Positions 51,078-59,764 of a stretch of DNA of 64,000 nt are shown piece after piece. A model generated the notes under the pieces. It saw nothing but the letters and a program-made list of their open reading frames with translations, did no database searches and was not told where the DNA came from. The stretch's first letter is position 1. Every line of letters starts with the position of its first letter. The translations under genes were made by a program, and so were the position numbers. The stretch comes from Ardenticatenales bacterium (lineage in GTDB: Bacteria; Chloroflexota; Anaerolineae; Epilineales; Epilineaceae): NCBI GenBank assembly GCA_020853525.1, contig JADYYS010000026.1, forward strand, positions 62,001 through 126,000, given 5' to 3'.

Positions 51078-52283
51078 ATGCCAGCCCACGCCACCGTCAC
51101 CCGAACCCTCGTCCGAGCCCTCGCGATCCCGGCGCTCGCCGCGTCGATGGTCCTGGCGCAGGCCGCCGCCCGGCCGCCCGTGCCGATCGCCCATGCCCAG
51201 CCGCCGCCCGCCACGCCGTCGGCGGAGGGCCCGTGCTCGATCGTCGATGCCGCCGCCACCACCGACCCCGCCGCCGTGCCGATCGGCGGCACCGTGCGGT
51301 TGACGCTCTCATGGCGGTGGCGCTGTTCCGGCGAGCGCTCACAGCGCGACGTCCTCGTCGTCGCCGATCCGTCCAGCGCGCTGGCGGAGATCGATCCCCA
51401 CGCGCACGTGTTCCTCCACTCGCTGCACCTGGCGCTGGCCTCCTTTGCCGATCGCGTCGGATCGGCGGGCAGCCATCGGTTCGGGACGGTGCTGGCCGGC
51501 TGTCCGGCCACCGTCCCGTCGCCGCTCGCGTCGGGCGCGGCCGCCCACGAGGCGTGGCGTGCCGGCCTGGCGAACTTCCCGGTAACCAAGCAGCGCGACA
51601 TGCTCGGCGCTCTCGACCTCGCCCGCCAAGCGCTCGTCGACAACCCTCCGGCGCCGGGCGGTCCGTCGCCGGTTGTCGTCGTCGTCGACAGCGGCGGCTC
51701 CGAGTGCGGCGGTGGGGCGCAGCCCGCCACCACGGCGTACGAAGCGGCTTGCCAGCGCGTTCGGGACACGGGTGCGACCGTCGCCGTCGTTGCGACACGC
51801 CGTTCGCAAGGACGGCTCGGCCGATGCAACTCCCCGGGCTGGCTCTTCCGCTCGTCGTCCGACAGCGGCGCGGACCTGCCGGCGATCCTGAACGAGGTGT
51901 TCGAGCGCACGGCGGTGCCCGGCGCGCCGACGACGGCGGAGACGAGGATCGCCCTGGCGACGAGTGACTGGGACCTCGTTCAGACCGTCCCGACCGCCGA
52001 CGTCACGTTCCCGGAAGTCCTGTGGCTCCAGCCGGTCGAGCAGGCGGAATCCGGCGCGGTGGCCGTTTCCGCGGTGCTGCGCGCCTGGCGCGATGCGATC
52101 ACCGGGCGGCGCCCGGTGGCGGTCGAGGGACTCGGCGGACCGTCCGCCGGCTTGATGGGCCCCGAGGGCAACGTGACGACGATCGACTTCGATGCGCCGC
52201 CGGTCTGCATCTACACGCGTGGGCACGGGTTGGCGGAATGCGGCGTGCGGGAGCCGGTCTTCCTGCCTCTCGGCGTGCGGTGA
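51078..52283 (+). CDS. Secreted protein with VWA-like central region, function unknown
   Basis: 401 residues, CAGGAG upstream of ATG. Signal peptide (LVRALAIPALAASMVLAQAAA) then a mature domain with Cys residues spaced across it. The middle (RDVLVVADPSSALAEIDPHA, MLGALDLARQALVDNP, PSPVVVVVDSGGSECGGG, ACQRVRDTGATVAVVA) follows the strand-helix order of a von Willebrand A fold, but the DxSxS metal site is incomplete (DPSSA). It ends EPVFLPLGVR, like many Chloroflexota secreted proteins. The CAP-domain gene follows 79 bp downstream. Probably a surface binding protein. Confidence 0.65.
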   Translation: MPAHATVTRTLVRALAIPALAASMVLAQAAARPPVPIAHAQPPPATPSAEGPCSIVDAAATTDPAAVPIGGTVRLTLSWRWRCSGERSQRDVLVVADPSSALAEIDPHAHVFLHSLHLALASFADRVGSAGSHRFGTVLAGCPATVPSPLASGAAAHEAWRAGLANFPVTKQRDMLGALDLARQALVDNPPAPGGPSPVVVVVDSGGSECGGGAQPATTAYEAACQRVRDTGATVAVVATRRSQGRLGRCNSPGWLFRSSSDSGADLPAILNEVFERTAVPGAPTTAETRIALATSDWDLVQTVPTADVTFPEVLWLQPVEQAESGAVAVSAVLRAWRDAITGRRPVAVEGLGGPSAGLMGPEGNVTTIDFDAPPVCIYTRGHGLAECGVREPVFLPLGVR

Positions 52284-52362
52284 CGCGGTTCGGCTTGACG
52301 ATATGGTGAGGCGATGACGATCATTGGCTCCCGTCCGCCGCCGTGCCCGCAGGAGCCCTGGA

Positions 52363-53385
52363 ATGGCCGCATGCCCCGCCTTCCGTGCCCGTTGGAACCG
52401 CCCCGTCGTGCTTGCCTTCGCGCTCGCAGCCGCAGCCGCAGCCGCAGCCCTGTTCGCACCGCCGCTCCTGCCGGCCGCCGCGGGCGCGACCCGCCGCGCC
52501 CGCGCCGAGGAACCCGCCACCGCTGCCGCCGCCGAGGACATGCTCGGCCGCCTGAACGCCGCCCGCACGGCCAACGGCCTGCGGCCGTACCGTTCATCGC
52601 CGCTCCTCGCCGCGGTTGCCGCCGCCCACGCCCGCGAGGTCGCGGAGAACAACCACTACTCCCACACCGGCCTCGACGGCCGCTCCGCCAGGCAGCGGAT
52701 GGCCGATGCCGGCTACGGCGCCGGGCACGGCGGCGTGCGCACGAGCGAGAACTTCGTCGCCCGCTCGACGGTGGAAGAGGGCTTCCAGTGGCTGATGGAC
52801 GACCCGGGCCATCGTCCGAACATGCTCGACGCCCAGTTCCGCGAGGTCGGGGTGGGCGCAGCGCCGACGCGGTTCGGTTTCGTCTGGGTGCTCGATTTCG
52901 GGATGTACGACGGGGTCGACGACCTGACGGCCCCGACCGTGCCGCCTACGGTACCGCCCACGGTACCGCCCACGGTCCCGCCGACGTTGCCCTCTACGGT
53001 GCCGCCCACGGTGCCGCCCACGGTGCCGCCCACGGTGCCGGCCGCGACGGTCACCGTCGCGGCCGCCGCCACCGAAGTCGTCTCCGCGACAACCGTGGTC
53101 ACGGCCACGGCGTTGCCGACGGGCACCGCGGACATCACGGCGGGCATGCCGTCCAGCACGACGACGGCCTTGACCGACACCGTCGCCCGCGCGACGACCG
53201 CAGCGCCGACGTCGGCGAGTGGTGTCACGCCGCCAACCCGGGGCCCGCTTCCGACAGCCGAGCCGGCGGCGCCCACGGGCGGGCTTTCGGCCGCCGGCAT
53301 CGGCATGGGGGTGTTCGCTCTTCTCGTCGTGGTCGGCCTGCTGGCATGGGCCTCGACTCGTCCGGGCTTCGCACGCCGTCGCTGA
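52363..53385 (+). CDS. Surface-anchored CAP-domain (SCP/PR1) protein
   Basis: 340 residues; the ATG at 52363 has AGGAG 7 nt upstream. Signal peptide 10-45, CAP domain about 58-185: LGRLNAARTANGLRPYRSSP, ENNHYSHTGLDGRSARQRM (CAP His), GVRTSENFVARSTVEEGF (Glu), GHRPNMLDAQFREVGVGAA (second His). Then TVPP repeats (12-bp DNA repeat, 52936-53040), a Thr/Ala stalk and a C-terminal membrane helix (IGMGVFALLVVVGLLAW) before ARRR. It is a stalked membrane-anchored extracellular protein; CAP domains bind lipids or ions, and a specific role cannot be assigned. Confidence 0.85.
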   Translation: MAACPAFRARWNRPVVLAFALAAAAAAAALFAPPLLPAAAGATRRARAEEPATAAAAEDMLGRLNAARTANGLRPYRSSPLLAAVAAAHAREVAENNHYSHTGLDGRSARQRMADAGYGAGHGGVRTSENFVARSTVEEGFQWLMDDPGHRPNMLDAQFREVGVGAAPTRFGFVWVLDFGMYDGVDDLTAPTVPPTVPPTVPPTVPPTLPSTVPPTVPPTVPPTVPAATVTVAAAATEVVSATTVVTATALPTGTADITAGMPSSTTTALTDTVARATTAAPTSASGVTPPTRGPLPTAEPAAPTGGLSAAGIGMGVFALLVVVGLLAWASTRPGFARRR

Positions 53386-53419
53386 CGATCGACCGCTGGC
53401 CGACCGCCGCCACCCCCGC

Positions 53420-53425
53420 TATCAT
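53420..53425 (+). promoter_or_regulatory. Possible pyrG -10 box
   Basis: TATCAT about 55 bp before the pyrG start; no clear -35. The short C-rich leader shows no obvious attenuator. Confidence 0.35.
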
Positions 53426-53438
53426 CGAACCCCGGTGA

Positions 53439-55196
<1,758 letters not shown>

Positions 55197-55209
55197 CACG
55201 GAGCGCCGC

Positions 55210-55788
55210 ATGAACCTCGCCGATCAGCCGACGGCCGACCGCATCGCGATCATCGGCGTCCTCATCGAGCGCCTGCCGGACTACCTGGCCACCGACGCCC
55301 TGTTCCTGCCGGTCATGGCCGAGCACGGCGGCCGCCATGATCCGATCTCGCTCACGCTCGGCGTGCTCCTGGATGCGCTCGATGCCCTCGCCGCCGCCGC
55401 GCCTCCGGAGGCCCGCGCACTCGAGGTCCGGCTGCATGCCGCGGCGGCGCTCCATCCGGACGCGTATGCCGCCAAGCTCCACCGTGAGCTGCGCAGTGCT
55501 GTTGCGGTCTGGAAGGCCACGGCCGACGACCTCGTGCGCGAGCCGGAGCGCGGGGGCGATGGCTGGCACGAAGCGGCGCGGCAGCGCACGCGGGCGGCCC
55601 AGATCCTCGTCGAACTCGAACGCATCGGCGTCGCCCCCCAGCCGGCGGCGCAGGCATCGCTGTCCGCCGCCGATGCCGCCGCGCGCCCGAACACCGTCCC
55701 CGCGCCCTTTGCGGGGCGTCCGCTCGATGCCGGGCGCTTTCCGGTCGAGCGGTTCTGGTGGCTCTGGCGGAGACCCGCCGCCGACTGA
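55210..55788 (+). CDS. Hypothetical protein downstream of pyrG
   Basis: 192 residues, mostly helical and Ala-rich: DRIAIIGVLIERLPDYLATD, FLPVMAEHGGRHDPISLTLG, LEVRLHAAAALHPDAYAAKL, AVAVWKATADDLVREPE, then a loop and a closing PVERFWWLWRRP. No known domain is recognised, no signal peptide or membrane segment. GC pattern and codon use match the neighbours. Close spacing to pyrG suggests co-transcription. Third-position GC and the lack of competing frames support it as a real gene. Confidence 0.7.
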   Translation: MNLADQPTADRIAIIGVLIERLPDYLATDALFLPVMAEHGGRHDPISLTLGVLLDALDALAAAAPPEARALEVRLHAAAALHPDAYAAKLHRELRSAVAVWKATADDLVREPERGGDGWHEAARQRTRAAQILVELERIGVAPQPAAQASLSAADAAARPNTVPAPFAGRPLDAGRFPVERFWWLWRRPAAD

Positions 55789-55903
55789 AACCGGACGATC
55801 GCACGGCCGTACCTTGCGCCGACCGGCGATCCCGATTGCGAATCCGATCTCGAACCCAAATCCGATTGCGATCGAACCGTCCGAGATTCATGGCGCCGCC
55901 CCC

Positions 55904-55931
55904 TTGACGTTCGCCGATTCTCGGTTATAAT
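55904..55931 (+). promoter_or_regulatory. Consensus promoter before the LPXTG-protein cluster
   Basis: TTGACG (55904-55909), 16-bp spacer, perfect TATAAT (55926-55931), followed by an unusually AT-rich TTTAGTTAGTTTTGTGTTTAG. The best sigma-70 type promoter in the window. Confidence 0.8.
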
Positions 55932-55937
55932 CTCGTT

Positions 55938-56244
55938 TAGTTAGTTTTGTGTTTAGAGCTGTAGCCCTTGCCCGCCTCTCTCGTTCGTGCTTGCTTTCCT
56001 TTCGGTGTCGGCTCGACCGGCTCCGAAAGAGGTGGGGGGTCGTCCACAGGTGCGTGGTGTCGTCGCTCGCGGCGGCGCCACGCACCGGGCGCCATGGATC
56101 GTCCGGTTGGACAGCGGCGGACAATCCGGGCATCATGGCTTCTAAACGTGTTTCTAACTAATGTGACGGTAACCGAGTCGACACGGATCGCAGCGCGGAC
56201 AACCGCCCGCTCGCGGCCACACCGGATCGAAGCAGGACCATCCG
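55938..56244 (+). ncRNA. Long structured leader or small RNA before the surface-protein genes
   Basis: About 307 nt between the promoter and the first start codon, with no coding frame I believe. Elements: TTAGTTAG (55937-55944) and its complement CTAACTAA (56154-56161), with related flanks (TTTAGAGC / CTTCTAAAC), could close a ~225-nt domain; stem CTTTCGG/CCGAAAG at 55999-56029; a 16-bp stem with G-U pairs at 56049-56064 / 56071-56086 with loop GCTCGC. This could be a cis-regulatory leader of the 56245 gene or a separate RNA ending near 56165. No known riboswitch, RNase P, SRP or tmRNA signature was recognised. Confidence 0.45.
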
Positions 56245-57255
56245 ATGCGCTCTTCACGCCCGCTCTGGTCATCCAACCGCCCGCCAAGTTCCGCCCCGAT
56301 CGCCGGGGCGCGTGTGGCGGTGTGGCTGGCTGCGGCGGTGCTGGGGATCGCACTGGGGCTGAACGTCGGCCTGCCGCTGCCCCATCCGCCCCTTGCGCCG
56401 CGCGGCCAGGCGCAGTCGAACCAGGCCGAGGTCGCGGTCCTCGTGTTCCCTGACCTCGAGGGCGACGGCGCCTTCGCGCCGGACTGCATCGGCTGCGACG
56501 GCACGTTCTCATCGGGTGACCGGCTCTTTGCCGAGCGGGACCCGCTGCCGCGGCTCGACGTCACGCTGACGGACGCTTCCGGCACCGAGCTGACGATGCA
56601 CACCCGCGCCGTCGAGCCCGGTCGTCAGGAAACGCTGTTCCGCGTCGATCAGCCGGGCGCGTACACCGTGACGCTCCGCACGCTGCCGCCCGCGTGGCAG
56701 CTCTGTCCGAACACTGCACAGGACCACACCGTCGTGGCGGCCGACTTCGACGGGACGACGCGCCGCGCCGCCGTCCGCTTGGCGCTCACGCACGGCTGCC
56801 GCCGCCTGGCAGACGCCGCGACTCCCACCACCGATGCGCCGGGCGCGGCCACCGAACCGGCCGAGGTCACGGCCGAGGCCACGGCCGACGTCACGGCCGC
56901 ACCGCCAACATCGACGGCGTCTGCGGCCGCCGCGCCCGTCGCCGGCTCGGTCGCCGACGAGAGCGAGCGAGCACCCGCCGCCGTCGGCGGTGTGACCGGC
57001 CAAGCGATCGGCGGGGACACGGACGCTCGCATCGCGGGCCACGGTGTTGCCGGCCCGCTCGGGGGCGCCAAGAGCGACGTTTCGAGCGCCCGCATGTTCC
57101 CGCAAACGGGCCGATCCGGTGCCGCACGGCCATCCCGCTCGGCCGCGTTCGTTCTCCTGGCCGTGCTCGCGGCCGCGCTCGGTGCCGGCGGCCGACAAAT
57201 CCGACGAAGACCCCTCTCGCGCCACTCGGGCCCACGGCCCGAACGGCTGCGCTGA
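56245..57255 (+). CDS. Sortase-type surface protein 1 with FPQTG signal
   Basis: 336 residues. Signal peptide (VAVWLAAAVLGIALGLNVGL), then a prealbumin-like domain of about 130 residues (EVAVLVFPDLEGDGAFAPDC, IGCDGTFSSGDRLFAERDPL, PPAWQLCPNT) that is related to the N-domains of the next two genes (shared DCxxC-x-G, DPLP, W-x2-C). A Thr/Ala-rich stalk leads to FPQTG (285-289), a hydrophobic segment (SAAFVLLAVLAAALGA) and basic tail, the layout of a sortase sorting signal with Phe for Leu. First of three tandem paralogues; it has only GCAGGA before the ATG. Its ligand is unknown. Confidence 0.72.
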   Translation: MRSSRPLWSSNRPPSSAPIAGARVAVWLAAAVLGIALGLNVGLPLPHPPLAPRGQAQSNQAEVAVLVFPDLEGDGAFAPDCIGCDGTFSSGDRLFAERDPLPRLDVTLTDASGTELTMHTRAVEPGRQETLFRVDQPGAYTVTLRTLPPAWQLCPNTAQDHTVVAADFDGTTRRAAVRLALTHGCRRLADAATPTTDAPGAATEPAEVTAEATADVTAAPPTSTASAAAAPVAGSVADESERAPAAVGGVTGQAIGGDTDARIAGHGVAGPLGGAKSDVSSARMFPQTGRSGAARPSRSAAFVLLAVLAAALGAGGRQIRRRPLSRHSGPRPERLR

Positions 57256-57296
57256 CCGACGACCCCGCTCGACCCTTGCAAAGGATGGACCAACCC

Positions 57297-58442
57297 ATGC
57301 GTACCCACTTCCGACTGTTCCTCTCGATCCTGGTCGCGCTTGTCGCGACCGCCGGCTTGGCCGGGACGCTGCACGCGGCGCCCGCGGCGCAAGACGGAGA
57401 CTTCACGATCTCGCTCGTGGCGTTCGTCGACGTCGCCGGAGGCGGCACCGCCGACTGCCCGGGGTGCAACGGCGAATACGACGCCGAGGACGAGTCGTTT
57501 GCCGCGGGCAATCCGCTCGGTGAGATGGAGTTCGTCGTCCGCGACATGGCGGGCGCCGAAGTCAGCCGCACGGTGACGACGCAGCTGCTCGGCCTGCAGC
57601 GCGCCCAATTCACCGTACCGGCGATCGACGTCGACGAGTCCTATACGCTGGAGCTCGTTGCGCCGCCGTCCGGTTGGCAGCTCTGCACCGGCGAGTCGGG
57701 CACTCGGACGATCCCGTTCGACGCGTTCGTGATCGACAGCGCGCGTGAGGACTTCCACTTCTTCCTGGGCTGCGACCGGCCCACCGATGAACCGACGGCG
57801 CCGGTCGATGCCACCGCCACGCCGCTGCCGTCGGACCCGACCGCGACCGCTCGGCCGGATGACGGCGGCGACGACGATGGCGATGACGGCGACGACGACG
57901 GTGATGACGATGACAACGACAAACCCGCCGAGGGCGCGCCGGCTGCAGCCCAGTCCGTCGCCCCGGCCGTCGTTCAGGGCGGCCAGCCGACGGGCGGCCG
58001 TGGCGAGATCCGCGGCGTCGCGTTCATCGACGAGAACCAGAACGGCCACATCGAGGGCATGGAGGGCGGCATCGGCGACGTTCTCGTCCGACTCGAAGGC
58101 AACGGGCTCGACCTCGTCTTCAAGACGCTGCCGACCGGGCAGTTCAGCTTCTCGAATCTGGCTCCCGGTACCTACAACGTGCTCGTCGTGGCCGGCGGCG
58201 GCGCACAGATCACGACACCGTCGTTCTACCGGGTCCTGGTGAACGGCGACGTGATCCAGGGGGTAGACTTCGGGTTCACCAGCCGCCCGCGCGGACCGGC
58301 GCCGCGCGCCTACAACCCTCGCCTGCCGTCGACCGGCATCGCCGACGTGCCGATGGCGCCGCTGTTCGGTGGGCTCGCCCTTGCCCTGGGCGGCCTTGCC
58401 GGGCTCGGCATGGTGGCGGAACGTCGCCGCCGGCAGGCTTAG
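57297..58442 (+). CDS. LPXTG surface protein 2 with SdrD B-like domain
   Basis: 381 residues. Signal peptide (LFLSILVALVATAGLAGTLHA), paralogous N-domain (FTISLVAFVDVAGGGTADCPG, PPSGWQLCTGE), an acidic spacer of mostly Asp at about 187-210, an SdrD B/Cna B-type domain (GEIRGVAFIDENQNGHIEGM, GNGLDLVFKTLPTGQFSFSN, APGTYNVLV), and sorting signal LPSTG (343-347) followed by IADVPMAP, a hydrophobic helix and ERRRR. Sortase should link it covalently to the cell wall. AAGGA lies 11 nt before the ATG. The gap of 41 bp from gene 1 and 110 bp to gene 3 suggests one transcript. Confidence 0.82.
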   Translation: MRTHFRLFLSILVALVATAGLAGTLHAAPAAQDGDFTISLVAFVDVAGGGTADCPGCNGEYDAEDESFAAGNPLGEMEFVVRDMAGAEVSRTVTTQLLGLQRAQFTVPAIDVDESYTLELVAPPSGWQLCTGESGTRTIPFDAFVIDSAREDFHFFLGCDRPTDEPTAPVDATATPLPSDPTATARPDDGGDDDGDDGDDDGDDDDNDKPAEGAPAAAQSVAPAVVQGGQPTGGRGEIRGVAFIDENQNGHIEGMEGGIGDVLVRLEGNGLDLVFKTLPTGQFSFSNLAPGTYNVLVVAGGGAQITTPSFYRVLVNGDVIQGVDFGFTSRPRGPAPRAYNPRLPSTGIADVPMAPLFGGLALALGGLAGLGMVAERRRRQA

Positions 58443-58552
58443 TCGAAGCAATCCACCCGCGCGCATCGGCCGCGCGGGACCACCGATCCGACGCGGGCCG
58501 GCCCGGACGGCCGCTCGCCAAGATGGACCACGTTTGAAAGGACGGAGCACCC

Positions 58553-59653
58553 ATGCGCACCACGCTTCCCTTGCGAGCCCTCGTCGCCGTTCTGGCGGCC
58601 CTCTTCATCACCGGCACCGTCAGCGGCCGCCTCTACGCCGCCCCGTCGGCGCAGGGCACGATCGGGCTGATCATCATCGGCCATGTCGACGTCGACGGCG
58701 GCCCCGATCCCGACTGTCCGACGTGCAACGGCAGCAGCCAGAACTCGTCCGAAGATCCGGGCGACACGGACTACGCCGACACCGACCCGCTGCCCGAGAT
58801 CGAGTTCATCGTCCTCGACATCGACGGCAACGAGGTCGGGCGGGGCACGACGACGTCCCAGGGCAACGCCCTCCAGCTCCTCAGCCTCGACGTCGCCGAG
58901 CTCGGTCCGGACGAGGAGTACACGATCGAGATCGTCTCCGGCCCCGACGGCTGGGAGGCGTGCCGCGGCGAGACCAGCCAGACGATCGGTGAAGCGGAGA
59001 TCGGTCCGGCCGGCAACGGCCGCCTGGACTTCTTCTTCTACAAGTCCGAGTTCTGCCAGACCCTCCAGACGCCGACGGCCGATCCGGGCATGACCGCAAC
59101 GCCCGACCCGAACGTGACGGTGGACCCGAACGCCACGCCCATGCCGACCGCGACGCGCAAGCCGAGCAGCGGCGGCGGCAGCGAGCGGCACAAGGACAAG
59201 GAGCAGAGGCTCGGCGCGATCGCGGGCGTCGCGTTCATCGACGAGAACCAGAACGGCGTCATCGATCCGGGTGAGCCCGGCCTCGACCACGTCGGGGTGA
59301 ACATTCACGGCGGCGGTCTGCAGAAGGTCTGGGTCACCGGTGGACCGGGCAACTACAGCTTCGACGGCCTCGGTGTCGGCGAGTACGAGGTGTTCATCCA
59401 GCCCGGCGCCGAGTGGAAGATCACAACCCCGTCGCGCTACCGCGTGAAGGTCAACGGCAACCATGTCGTCGGCATCGACTTCGGGCTCGTCCGCGTCGGC
59501 GCCAAGGCTCCGGCCAGGGCCAGTGCCAGCGTTCGCCTGCCGGCCACCGGCATTGCCGACATGCCGCTCGCGCCCGCGCTCGGCGGCTTGGCGACGCTGC
59601 TCGGCGGTCTGGCCGCCCTCGGCTTCGTGTTCGAGCGCCGGCGCCACAGCTAG
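58553..59653 (+). CDS. LPXTG surface protein 3 with SdrD B-like domain
   Basis: 366 residues. Signal peptide (LRALVAVLAALFITGTVSG), N-domain (IGLIIIGHVDVDGGPDPDCP, GPDGWEACRGE), Thr/Pro spacer, basic GGGSERHKDKEQRLG segment, SdrD B-like domain (AIAGVAFIDENQNGVIDPGE, GPGNYSFDGLGVGEYEVF), then LPATG (329-333), IADMPLAP, hydrophobic helix and ERRRHS. Very close to protein 2 from the B domain to the end, so a recent duplication is likely. Where protein 2 is acidic, this spacer is basic. Its TAG stop is the TAG of the CTAG starting the inverted 79-bp element. Confidence 0.82.
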   Translation: MRTTLPLRALVAVLAALFITGTVSGRLYAAPSAQGTIGLIIIGHVDVDGGPDPDCPTCNGSSQNSSEDPGDTDYADTDPLPEIEFIVLDIDGNEVGRGTTTSQGNALQLLSLDVAELGPDEEYTIEIVSGPDGWEACRGETSQTIGEAEIGPAGNGRLDFFFYKSEFCQTLQTPTADPGMTATPDPNVTVDPNATPMPTATRKPSSGGGSERHKDKEQRLGAIAGVAFIDENQNGVIDPGEPGLDHVGVNIHGGGLQKVWVTGGPGNYSFDGLGVGEYEVFIQPGAEWKITTPSRYRVKVNGNHVVGIDFGLVRVGAKAPARASASVRLPATGIADMPLAPALGGLATLLGGLAALGFVFERRRHS

Positions 59654-59728
59654 TACCCTACCACTGTAGCGTCTGGGGGTTCCCCACTCGGGGGGCCACC
59701 ACGAGCGTGATCAGTGGTGGTGTACTAG
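59650..59728 (-). repeat. 79-bp palindromic element, copy C (inverted)
   Basis: CTAGTACCCTACCACTG (59650-59666) and CAGTGGTGGTGTACTAG (59712-59728) are inverted ends. The interior matches the reverse complement of copy A at most positions, including the inner hairpin (GGTTCCCC / GGGGGGCC), where paired bases have changed together. It is exactly 79 bp like copy A and again begins on a CTAG that gives the upstream gene its stop codon. Confidence 0.85.
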
Positions 59729-59749
59729 CCGAAAGGCCGTCGTCTGCGC

Positions 59750-59755
59750 TAGCCT
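59750..59755 (+). promoter_or_regulatory. Possible -10 box of the subtilase gene
   Basis: TAGCCT ends 6 nt before a GTG (59762) and 9 nt before the ATG (59765), in line with the leaderless pattern elsewhere. Weak alone. Confidence 0.35.
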
Positions 59756-59764
59756 CATGGTGTG

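Noticed and set aside
50864-51910. 349-codon N-terminal extension of the DinG-like protein
   Set aside because: The exonuclease domain starts right at ATG 50863, and the -10 box lies 7 nt before it; the upstream part has no similarity and overlaps the divergent secreted protein gene.
52936-53040. Possible CRISPR-like array of short repeats
   Set aside because: The 12-bp units are contiguous, without spacers, and encode TVPP repeats in the CAP-domain protein.
55938-56165. tmRNA, SRP RNA, RNase P or tRNA
   Set aside because: No tRNA-like acceptor/T-arm, no SRP GNAR loop context and no RNase P conserved core were seen.
55937-56512. Minus-strand 191-codon frame in the leader region
   Set aside because: Arg/Pro-rich composition, runs opposite a consensus promoter and the start of the first surface-protein gene, no ribosome site or domain.
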